Part shown: one piece after another, positions 1 through 4,864 of the stretch
How the letters are laid out: each line of letters begins with the position of its first letter
Numbering within the stretch: position 1 is the first letter of the stretch
NCBI GenBank assembly: GCA_003150755.1
Contig: QAMT01000020.1
Coordinates: forward strand, 1 to 16,537
Origin: Phascolarctobacterium sp.
GTDB lineage: Bacteria; Bacillota; Negativicutes; Acidaminococcales; Acidaminococcaceae
Length of the DNA stretch: 16,537 nt
Reading direction: 5' to 3'
Program-made: the position numbers and the translations under genes
The notes under the pieces: model-generated
Told to the model about the DNA's origin: nothing
The model's database searches: none
What the model saw: the letters and a program-made list of their open reading frames with translations, nothing else

Positions 1-3
1 TAT

Positions 4-22
4 CTGTCTCTTATACACATCT
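4..22. other. Tn5 mosaic-end sequence (probable library artefact)
   Basis: These 19 bases, CTGTCTCTTATACACATCT, are a perfect match to the reverse complement of the Tn5 mosaic end used in tagmentation libraries. Only three bases lie to the left, and the sequence to the right is not a standard adapter tail that I recognise. It is most simply a trimming or chimera artefact at a contig end, so bases 1-22 and the junction at 22/23 should not be treated as phage sequence. Confidence 0.85.
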
Positions 23-59
23 GTTTCGCTATCATCTCTATATCTTACTATTCATACTA

Positions 60-180
60 CTATTGATGCTATTGTTATTAGTAATAGTCTTCTTCCTATT
101 GATGTTAATAATACTATTCATACTATTCATACTATTGATGTTAATAATACTGTTGTTGATACTATTGTTGTTATTGTATG
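60..180. repeat. Degenerate direct repeats of the ACTATTGATGTTAATA type
   Basis: A short unit built from ACTATTGATG, TTAATAATACT and CATACTATT recurs several times in slightly changed form. The block is strongly biased, with pyrimidine-rich trinucleotides on the + strand. No function is visible; such arrays often vary in length between phage isolates and are hard to assemble. Confidence 0.6.
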
Positions 181-189
181 AGCTTCTTC

Positions 190-208
190 CTATTGTCTGC
201 GACAATAG
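190..208. other. Perfect 8-bp hairpin with triloop
   Basis: CTATTGTC (190-197) and GACAATAG (201-208) pair perfectly around a TGC loop. No run of T follows on either strand, so it does not look like a standard intrinsic terminator. It could be an RNA end structure or a protein-binding palindrome. Confidence 0.55.
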
Positions 209-237
209 TCATCGACCTTGCGGACGGTCTTTTCGAC

Positions 238-299
238 CCCTATATATATATATATTATTATTATATACTACGTATATAATATATATATATATAATATAG
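238..299. repeat. Long imperfect AT inverted repeat centred near TACGTA
   Basis: Alternating TA tracts on both sides of a central TACGTA make a roughly 60-bp near-palindrome that could form a long hairpin or cruciform. It is almost pure A and T. Such tracts are prone to length error in sequencing, so the exact length is unsure. Function unknown. Confidence 0.6.
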
Positions 300-303
300 A
301 CGT

Positions 304-325
304 ATCTGATTTTGTATCAGATTTT
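304..325 (+). terminator. Weak terminator-like hairpin
   Basis: ATCTGAT (304-310) pairs with ATCAGAT (316-322) around a TTTGT loop, followed by a short T run. The stem is 7 bp and AT-rich, so termination would be weak. A second candidate, ACCCTT (375-380) with AAGGGT (402-407) followed by TTT, has a long loop and is weaker. No rightward gene is seen upstream in this window. Confidence 0.3.
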
Positions 326-410
326 CTAACTCTACCAGTAGTCCATTACTCTTGGCTAACGTGGAGCTGCTGCGACCCTTAGAGTTTTGATGTTGTTTCG
401 CAAGGGTTTT

Positions 411-465
411 AGCTTATCAGTTGGTTAGCTTCGCTTATCAGTTGTAGCATTTCGCTTATCAGGTG
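411..465. repeat. Three direct copies of CGCTTATCAGTTG-like unit
   Basis: AGCTTATCAGTTG (411-423), TTCGCTTATCAGTTG (430-444) and TTCGCTTATCAGGTG (451-465) are spaced about 20 bases apart, close to two helical turns. Even spacing on one face of the helix suits cooperative protein binding, but no function is shown. Confidence 0.6.
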
Positions 466-520
466 ACTAGTGTCGTTTCCAATCCTTAGTGGCTTTGCCT
501 GACGGCTGTGCCGGATGGCG

Positions 521-566
521 AGCACAAGTCGGTAGTATTCTTCAAGCACAAGTCGGTAGTATTCTT
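521..566. repeat. Exact 22-bp tandem direct repeat
   Basis: Two identical 22-base copies (521-542 and 545-566) start with AGCACAAGTCGG and end in GTATTCTT, with a 24-base period. A degenerate third copy ending GTGTATTCTT follows at about 568-592. The repeat lies downstream of the leftward 230-aa gene. Function unknown. Confidence 0.75.
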
Positions 567-598
567 GAACACGTGCCGAATGGTGTATTCTTAGTTTA

Positions 599-622
599 GT
601 AGGAGAGATTTCTCTCTCCTAC
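599..622 (-). terminator. 10-bp perfect hairpin downstream of the leftward gene
   Basis: GTAGGAGAGA (599-608) pairs perfectly with TCTCTCCTAC (613-622) around a TTTC loop. It lies 8 bases past the stop codon of the leftward 230-aa gene. No T run follows in the leftward direction, so it may protect the mRNA 3' end or be a non-classical terminator. Confidence 0.5.
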
Positions 623-630
623 GTAACTGG

Positions 631-1323
631 TTAAGCAGCACCCTCTGCATCAGGTTGATACTTGGCAAGAACTTCTCCAATGAAGATTTCGTCTTGCAAA
701 GACAACGTACGCATTGACAACTCATACGGGAAATATTCGTAACGGTCGTGTTCATTAACACGCTCTTCACGAGCCATACGAGAAGCATACGGATTAACGA
801 ATATCTCACCTTGTGCAAGTACGTGTCCAAGCACGCTAATACGTGCCTTCTTGAACAACACTAACAACACTGACAACGGTGCAGTCATAACAGCATTAGC
901 CAGCATTGGCTCGCCCTGACCCTTGAGAATCGCATTAAGCTGAATACGAGTGGTAAAGATATTACGAGTTGTAGACTCGACATAAGTACCACTAGCAGCG
1001 TCTTTCACAAACTGTGGAAGATTGCGATTAACAACAATCGTAAGAGCACCTGCATAACGACTACTATTATCAATGATATTAGTAATCATCAAGCTGTCGT
1101 GATTCTCGAAATCAGGACGGTCAAGCAACAGACGAGTAATATCGTCTGCTTCCTTTCCGTGATACTCGGACAAATCAACGATACGTGCATCATCATTAGC
1201 GTTAGCATCATTACTAGCATCATTACTAGCATCATCATTAGCGTTAGCTTTAGCTTCTTCGGTAGCTTTCTTAGCAGCTTCTTCGGCAGCTTTTCTAGCT
1301 GCATCATTAACTCTTGTTCCCAT
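631..1323 (-). CDS. Uncharacterised phage protein with Ala/Asp/Asn-rich N-terminus
   Basis: A 230-aa protein that I do not recognise. Residues 8-28 are Ala/Glu/Lys-rich and helical in character; residues about 28-46 are a repeat-like Ala/Asn/Asp/Ser linker, coded by 12-bp tandem repeats at about 1204-1239. The rest (about 48-225) looks like one folded, mixed alpha/beta domain without a signal peptide or clear membrane span. The start at 1323 follows an AT-rich leader, and two exact copies of a 28-bp repeat lie 76-139 bases upstream. It is divergent from the structural genes, where crAss-like phages usually keep replication or early genes, so a DNA-transaction role such as single-strand binding is possible but only by position. 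Its codon use and base composition look less AT-rich than those of the rightward genes. Confidence 0.8.
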   Translation of the reverse strand: MGTRVNDAARKAAEEAAKKATEEAKANANDDASNDASNDANANDDARIVDLSEYHGKEADDITRLLLDRPDFENHDSLMITNIIDNSSRYAGALTIVVNRNLPQFVKDAASGTYVESTTRNIFTTRIQLNAILKGQGEPMLANAVMTAPLSVLLVLFKKARISVLGHVLAQGEIFVNPYASRMAREERVNEHDRYEYFPYELSMRTLSLQDEIFIGEVLAKYQPDAEGAA

Positions 1324-1398
1324 AATACAAATAAATTAAATGTTATAAATCGGTTAGCAACTGTTCAACCAATGTGCATCCTAACCACACACACAATG

Positions 1399-1462
1399 GC
1401 AATATGTTTATAGTCATTTGGTTTGATAGTAACTGCAATATGTTTATAGTCATTTGGTTTGA
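1399..1462 (-). promoter_or_regulatory. Two exact 28-bp direct repeats upstream of the leftward 230-aa gene
   Basis: Copies at 1399-1426 and 1435-1462 are identical over 28 bases with a 36-base period. Each runs GCAATATGTTTATAGTC, then ATTTGGTTTGA. Read leftward, each contains TATAAACATATTGC. A diverged relative lies before the next leftward unit (2162-2190). Position and sharing point to a phage promoter or operator for the leftward genes. No Bacteroides TTTG/TAnnTTTG pair is seen in the leftward sense, so a phage polymerase or activator may be involved; this is inference. Confidence 0.6.
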
Positions 1463-1645
1463 CTAGTTCAATGGTTCTTTTACTATATTATTTATGTCTA
1501 GTATCAATACTAGTACAACCAATAGTATTAAGAAACTATTCACATGGTTATCATACAATTTAATGTAACTTAGATGTATGAATACTGGCACACCTAGCAT
1601 ACTTAACGCTAAGTGTACCACTTTAATCTTATCACGAGTACTCAT
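1463..1645 (-). CDS. Small membrane protein (60 aa)
   Basis: A 60-aa protein with two hydrophobic stretches (about residues 9-29 and 38-50) and a short polar C-terminus; likely an inner-membrane protein. Its ATG overlaps the TGA of the 42-aa gene upstream as ATGA, so translation is probably coupled. Its TAG stop abuts the repeat that ends at 1462. Last gene of the leftward four-gene group. Function unknown. Confidence 0.65.
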   Translation of the reverse strand: MSTRDKIKVVHLALSMLGVPVFIHLSYIKLYDNHVNSFLILLVVLVLILDINNIVKEPLN

Positions 1646-1770
1646 ACTAATAAGCTATGTAAATTAGTAATCTCACAAGCAAAATCATGAGCACTAACAT
1701 TGCGCCTAACACGGTTATCAACTAACCATTGTATGCGTTCTCTTACGAACGCTAACATTTCCTGTCTCAT
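1642..1770 (-). CDS. Small protein (42 aa) in coupled leftward operon
   Basis: A 42-aa frame starting MRQEMLAFVRERIQWL and ending ITNLHSLLV. It is charged, Arg-rich and helical in character, with no membrane span. Both ends form ATGA overlaps: its ATG overlaps the TGA of the 51-aa gene upstream and its TGA overlaps the ATG of the 60-aa gene downstream. Those two precise overlaps are the main evidence that so short a frame is a real gene. Function unknown. Confidence 0.6.
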   Translation of the reverse strand: MRQEMLAFVRERIQWLVDNRVRRNVSAHDFACEITNLHSLLV

Positions 1771-1922
1771 ACGTATCTAGTGTAATAACGTGAACAAAAC
1801 TTGTCGTAGGTTTCACCTGCACGACCGTACTTTCTCCAATCTCTCTTCTGTCTATTGACAATAGATAGATAAGTAGCAGTAGTCATAACTACTGCTACTA
1901 GCAATAATATCAAGAACACCAT
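1767..1922 (-). CDS. Small single-span membrane protein (51 aa)
   Basis: A 51-aa frame starting MVFLILLLVAVVMTTATYLSI, a clear N-terminal membrane segment (about residues 2-20), followed by a basic and aromatic tail (NRQKRDWRKYGRAGE ... RYYTRYV). The ATG shares one base with the TAA of the 68-aa gene upstream (TAATG), and its TGA overlaps the next ATG (ATGA). The topology suggests a membrane anchor with a cytoplasmic basic tail, but orientation is not certain. Function unknown. Confidence 0.6.
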   Translation of the reverse strand: MVFLILLLVAVVMTTATYLSIVNRQKRDWRKYGRAGETYDKFCSRYYTRYV

Positions 1923-2128
1923 TACTCTTTAACAATGATAGGTTTATTAGATTCAATCTTACCAATTTGTTCTTTGAACAGTTCTTCAAGAGCAACGTAA
2001 CACTCTTTGCTGATTCTATAACTGAAACCATTGTTACAAGCAACAACAACAATACTATCACTGTTAGGTATAACAACAGTTGTATTACTGCCAATAATGG
2101 TAGTATTTGCATCATTAGTAATCTTCAT
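1922..2128 (-). CDS. Small protein (68 aa), first gene of leftward micro-operon
   Basis: A 68-aa protein with a Thr/Asn/Val/Ile-rich first half of beta character and a helical second half (about residues 42-58, RISKECYVALEELFKEQ). No signal or membrane span. It begins 33 bases from the repeat at 2162-2190, suggesting that this repeat carries the promoter or an operator. The stop TAA overlaps the next start (TAATG). The longer antisense-shifted frame at 1852-2115 is a hydrophobic shadow of this gene and was not used. Function unknown. Confidence 0.65.
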   Translation of the reverse strand: MKITNDANTTIIGSNTTVVIPNSDSIVVVACNNGFSYRISKECYVALEELFKEQIGKIESNKPIIVKE

Positions 2129-2161
2129 AATCTTTATAATTTTAGTAATTAATAATCAATA

Positions 2162-2213
2162 GCAATATGTTTAAGGTCATTTGGTCTTGACGGGGGTATT
2201 GGAATTGGTTTGA
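2162..2213 (-). promoter_or_regulatory. Diverged copies of the upstream repeat before the leftward micro-operon
   Basis: Positions 2162-2190 repeat the 1399-1462 unit with few changes (GCAATATGTTTAAGGTC, then ATTTGGTCTTGA). A more degenerate partial copy, AATTGGTTTGAGAGT, follows at 2203-2217 and matches the 3' part of the unit in 13 of 15 bases. Thus both leftward units have a paired repeat upstream. G-rich runs at 2192-2196 and 2218-2223 flank the second copy. Confidence 0.5.
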
Positions 2214-2304
2214 GAGTAGGGGGCTTGTGTGGTAGGAGCTTCACCTCGATAAAAATATACTCACTAAAAAATATTTTTCTCCTAGGAATAGCACTTACAA
2301 TTCC

Positions 2305-2492
2305 CCTAAGTTCATTATTAATAGTTCTAATACTAATAATATTTATAATAGACTTTTAAGTCTGATAGTTCCTATTATAGTTTTGAATTCATAAATAGAA
2401 ATCCTAAGTTCATTACTAATAGAATTTATATCATTTCCTATAAGTCCTTTAAGAACAATATTATATATAAGTCCTAAGTTCATTATTAATAG
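2305..2492. repeat. Three copies of CCTAAGTTCATTAnTAATAG
   Basis: Twenty-base copies lie at 2305-2324, 2403-2422 and 2473-2492; two are identical and the middle one differs by one base. Spacing is irregular (98 and 70 bases). They lie in non-coding AT-rich DNA, so the conservation between copies suggests a binding site or a recent duplication. Confidence 0.75.
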
Positions 2493-2647
2493 ACCTAATA
2501 TTAGTATTTCTTCTAAGTCCTTTAAGTCTAATTCTTCTATTATCTATTGTCTATTGTTGTTAGTAGTCCAAAGTCTATCTTCGATATACTTAGTCCTATT
2601 AGTCTAGTTAAGTCTTACTATTGTATTTAAGTCCTTAATTAGACTTA
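2442..2647. repeat. Dense AAGTCC(T)TTAAGTC-like boxes
   Basis: AAGTCCTTTAAG (2442-2453), AAGTCCTAAG (2469-2478), AAGTCCTTTAAGTC (2515-2528) and further AGTCC, AGTCT and AAGTCCTTAA boxes up to about 2647 recur far more often than the surrounding AT-rich sequence would suggest. Several are near-palindromic around CTTTAAG. Possible origin iterons or regulator sites; no function is shown. Confidence 0.5.
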
Positions 2648-2728
2648 TCTATATTATATGGTATTAATTGTATTATCAGGTATTATTGTGTAAGCCCTTT
2701 CTCCTATTCTGTCGAATAGTTTGAAGAT

Positions 2729-2795
2729 TTAGTACTAGGATTGTAAAAATAGAATGGTAAGAATTAGTTGATGTTTTAGCTTAGTATTAGGATTG
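2729..2795. repeat. TTAGTAnTAGGATTG repeat pair
   Basis: TTAGTACTAGGATTG (2729-2743) and TTAGTATTAGGATTG (2781-2795) differ by one base and are spaced 52 bases apart, upstream of the first rightward gene. They may be paired regulator or promoter elements for the rightward operon. Confidence 0.5.
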
Positions 2796-2984
2796 CTAGG
2801 TTGTATATAATTGTAAACTAGTGTGAATGAAAGTGAAATTATACGGAGAATACAATTCTAAAGGTTTTTTAACTAGTTAGATATTGATGATATAGATATT
2901 ATTCGTATACTTGTGCTATTAATGACTGACGGTTATATTACAGTCAGTAATGTTAGTCAACTTAATTAATGGTATTAATAATCT

Positions 2985-2991
2985 AATTAAA
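2985..2991 (+). promoter_or_regulatory. AATTAAA start-site motif deciding the start of the first rightward gene
   Basis: AATTAAA lies 6 bases before ATG at 2998. The same seven bases precede four other starts in the window: 5861-5867 (ATG 5871), 12527-12533 (ATG 12545), 13898-13904 (ATG 13911) and 15395-15401 (ATG 15412), with gaps of 3 to 11 bases. None of these genes has a Shine-Dalgarno sequence. This supports 2998 over the in-frame ATG at 2950, which sits at the edge of a hairpin. Confidence 0.5.
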
Positions 2992-2997
2992 GTAATT

Positions 2998-3639
2998 ATG
3001 CTACACTTAGAGAACAAAACTAAAGGAGAGACTTTCCTAGTTCCTCAACACATGGCAGAAATTGATTTCCAATATGTTTCTGAAAGAGTTAAGAATATTA
3101 CTCCTTTCAAGCATTTTGGTATTGTTGCTATTATTCAGACTGCTAAACTTCGTGAAATTATTAATCCTGACTTAAAAGGCACTGGTAATACTCGGTTTAT
3201 ATTAGTTAAAGCTAATTATAGTGATGATGTTAAAGAAGGAGATAGAGCTTTGCTCAATCGTTTCTTATATGTTGCTCCTTCTGATGTATTTACTGGTATA
3301 GATTGTAATCCTCGTAGTAATGAACTTACTCCTTATAATCTTGCTGAATTTATTCGTAGTGACCAAGACTTAAATATAAGTATTGCTCGTGGTGAGATAT
3401 TCCGTAAGGTTAGTACTGGTTCTGTTATTAGTTTACTTGGTAATGAGGTAAGTCCTGCGACTATTGAAAAGAAAGGTGACAATGGTAAATTGATTACTAC
3501 TATTGCTGAAACAGTAGTTTGTGTTGGTTATAAGATTGTTCGTCTTTCTGATATTCAAGGACAGAATACTATTGAAGGTCTTATTCCTAATGGTAAACCT
3601 CAAAAGTTTATTGTTGCTACAAACTTATTACAAATATAA
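2998..3639 (+). CDS. Uncharacterised phage protein, first gene of the rightward operon
   Basis: A 213-aa protein from ATG 2998 (229 aa if the ATG at 2950 is used). No signal peptide or membrane span; mixed alpha/beta character throughout. I do not recognise the family. The start at 2998 is preferred because AATTAAA precedes it, as at four other genes here, and because the extra N-terminal residues look non-conserved and hydrophobic. The stop is followed after three bases by the HU/IHF-like gene, so the two are probably co-transcribed and translated together. By position it could be a structural or packaging accessory protein. Confidence 0.75.
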   Translation: MLHLENKTKGETFLVPQHMAEIDFQYVSERVKNITPFKHFGIVAIIQTAKLREIINPDLKGTGNTRFILVKANYSDDVKEGDRALLNRFLYVAPSDVFTGIDCNPRSNELTPYNLAEFIRSDQDLNISIARGEIFRKVSTGSVISLLGNEVSPATIEKKGDNGKLITTIAETVVCVGYKIVRLSDIQGQNTIEGLIPNGKPQKFIVATNLLQI

Positions 3640-3642
3640 TAG

Positions 3643-4188
3643 ATGGCGTCTATTGATTTAAAAGAGAAGAGAGAATTGATGCTTGATAGAGCTGATATTA
3701 TTGCTCTATTAGGTGTCACTCCCCAAGATGCTCTTATTATTAATGATATTGTTGATGATATTGAAAGTCAAGTAGTCAATAGAATTAAGACTATGGGGAG
3801 AGTTACAATTCCTCGTATCGGTTCATTCTTTCCGAATGAAGGTAAACTTGATGCAATGGAGCATCATGCTTTAATGAAAGAGAAAAGGCAAGAGCTTACT
3901 CCCGAAGAATACAAAGAGTTTAGAAGAGGTCTTATATTGTCTAGAGTTGTTCAACGTCGTAGATTTAAAAGTAGAACTACTATAATATCTCGTACAATTA
4001 GACTTAATAAAGTTCTAGCTGGACGAAAACTTAGACAATTTGGTAGAGATGAACGTGGTTATAAACTATATATGTATTTCTTTAGTAAGATGAAACCAGT
4101 TAATGATTCTGATTACTATATTAATCTATTAAATAGAGAAGGTTATGATTGCGAAGATTTCCCCATTGGATTTAAGTGGTATGATTAG
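3643..4188 (+). CDS. Divergent HU/IHF-like DNA-binding protein
   Basis: A 181-aa protein. Residues about 16-68 fit the HU/IHF family: a helix pair (RADIIALLGVTPQDALIIND ... VVNRIKTM) followed by GRVTIPRIGSFFPNEGK, which matches the family's beta segment and Gly-[FI]-Gly-[ST]-Phe turn. The usual beta-arm is not evident; instead there is a long basic extension (residues about 78-135, with RRRFKSRT and GRKLRQFGRDERG), so the protein is about twice the length of a bacterial HU. HU/IHF-like genes are a known feature of crAss-like phages. Likely role: bending DNA for packaging or virion DNA organisation, or regulation. Stop is TAG; it overlaps the next gene by 8 bases if that gene starts at 4181. 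Confidence 0.7.
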   Translation: MASIDLKEKRELMLDRADIIALLGVTPQDALIINDIVDDIESQVVNRIKTMGRVTIPRIGSFFPNEGKLDAMEHHALMKEKRQELTPEEYKEFRRGLILSRVVQRRRFKSRTTIISRTIRLNKVLAGRKLRQFGRDERGYKLYMYFFSKMKPVNDSDYYINLLNREGYDCEDFPIGFKWYD

Positions 4189-4864
4189 TGTTAATGAGCA
4201 AGGTTATCCCTATGCTCCTAACGTTTATCAGATACAGGATAAAGATGTAAGAGAATTATATCTTCGTGATAATAGTAAGGATAAACTTCGGTATATTAAA
4301 GAAGCCGGAGTTATCTTTTATGTAGCCGACCCTAAATCTCCACCTAATCAAATGGGATATAGTCGTTCTGAAGCATTAGCTTCTGCAAAGACTAATTATG
4401 GTCTTCCTGCTGATTGGAATCCTGATGCTCTTATTCTTCGTCTTATTGATAGATACCATGAGGATAAAATGGGTGTTGCAGGAGAAGCTCTTGAAAGTAT
4501 TCTTAGAGCTGTTCATAATAGTTCTCGTGCAGCAAATATTATTAGTGAACAACTTACTAATAAACTTAACTCTGGTTTACAAGCCGAAGATGCTTTACCA
4601 GTTATTGACTTAGTAACAAAACTAAATGGTATTATTAATATCATTCCTAATCAAATTAAGGCTTTAGGTGAAGCTAAACAAGCTGCCGCTCTTGAAATAG
4701 AGCAAAAGAAAGCTAGAGGTGGTAAGGTTGTTACTATGTCTATGTCTGCAAAAGATGCTAGTGATTTGGAAGCTCAAGTAGAGGCTCAAAAGAGAGAGCT
4801 AGGATTAGTAAGTGATACAATTGTCAACATTCCTTTACGGGGGAAATACGAGAGTACAAAATGA
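4181..4864 (+). CDS. Coiled-coil protein upstream of packaging genes; small terminase candidate
   Basis: A 227-aa protein from ATG 4181 (239 aa from ATG 4145, which would overlap the HU/IHF-like gene by 44 bases). The 4181 start gives ATGATTAG, an 8-base overlap typical of coupled phage genes. The N-terminal half has a helical region (about 60-110, SRSEALASAKTNYGLP ... LIDRYHEDKMG). The C-terminal half is long, helical and coiled-coil-like, Ala/Glu/Lys/Gln-rich (about 145-215). No membrane span. It lies three genes before the lysis/terminase block. An alpha-helical DNA-recognition end plus an oligomerising coiled coil is the design of small terminase subunits, but I see no diagnostic motif, so this is a guess. 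Its TGA overlaps the nuclease ATG as ATGA. Confidence 0.75.
   Translation: MISVNEQGYPYAPNVYQIQDKDVRELYLRDNSKDKLRYIKEAGVIFYVADPKSPPNQMGYSRSEALASAKTNYGLPADWNPDALILRLIDRYHEDKMGVAGEALESILRAVHNSSRAANIISEQLTNKLNSGLQAEDALPVIDLVTKLNGIINIIPNQIKALGEAKQAAALEIEQKKARGGKVVTMSMSAKDASDLEAQVEAQKRELGLVSDTIVNIPLRGKYESTK

Larger units (their letters stand above)
1..630. other. Non-coding, repeat- and hairpin-rich region
   Basis: No convincing gene is seen. The stretch holds a low-complexity block (about 60-180), a short perfect hairpin (190-208), a long AT inverted repeat (238-299), weak terminator-like hairpins (304-325; 375-410), short direct repeats (411-465), an exact tandem repeat (521-566) and a hairpin next to the leftward gene (599-622). 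It is the 3' side of the leftward genes. The only long frame, on the + strand at 63-299, is a run of Leu/Ile/Met/Val generated by the repeats and is not believable. Confidence 0.7.
2191..2949. other. Divergent non-coding region between leftward and rightward genes
   Basis: About 800 bases without a supported gene on either strand. It separates the leftward small genes from the rightward packaging genes, so it should hold rightward promoters and might hold a replication origin. It contains repeats CCTAAGTTCATTAnTAATAG, many AAGTCCTTTAAG-like boxes, a 15-base repeat pair (2729-2743; 2781-2795), and a hairpin TGACTG/CAGTCA (2923-2946). One TAGTTTTG at 2378-2385 fits the Bacteroides -7 box, but no good -33 box was seen. 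Confidence 0.65.

Noticed and set aside
63..299. 78-codon hydrophobic frame on the + strand
   Set aside because: It is almost all Leu/Ile/Met then Tyr/Ile, produced by low-complexity repeats and the TA tract; no protein-like composition.
1099..1413. 104-codon + strand frame
   Set aside because: It lies antisense to the 230-aa leftward gene and its Ser/Ile runs mirror that gene's codon repeats; it also runs over the upstream repeats.
1852..2115. 87-codon leftward frame overlapping the 68-aa gene
   Set aside because: Leu-rich shadow frame; it breaks the neat TAATG and ATGA chain, which the 68- and 51-aa frames satisfy.
2192..2223. G-quadruplex in the G-rich runs
   Set aside because: Only two runs have three or more G; a two-layer structure would be weak and is not worth claiming.
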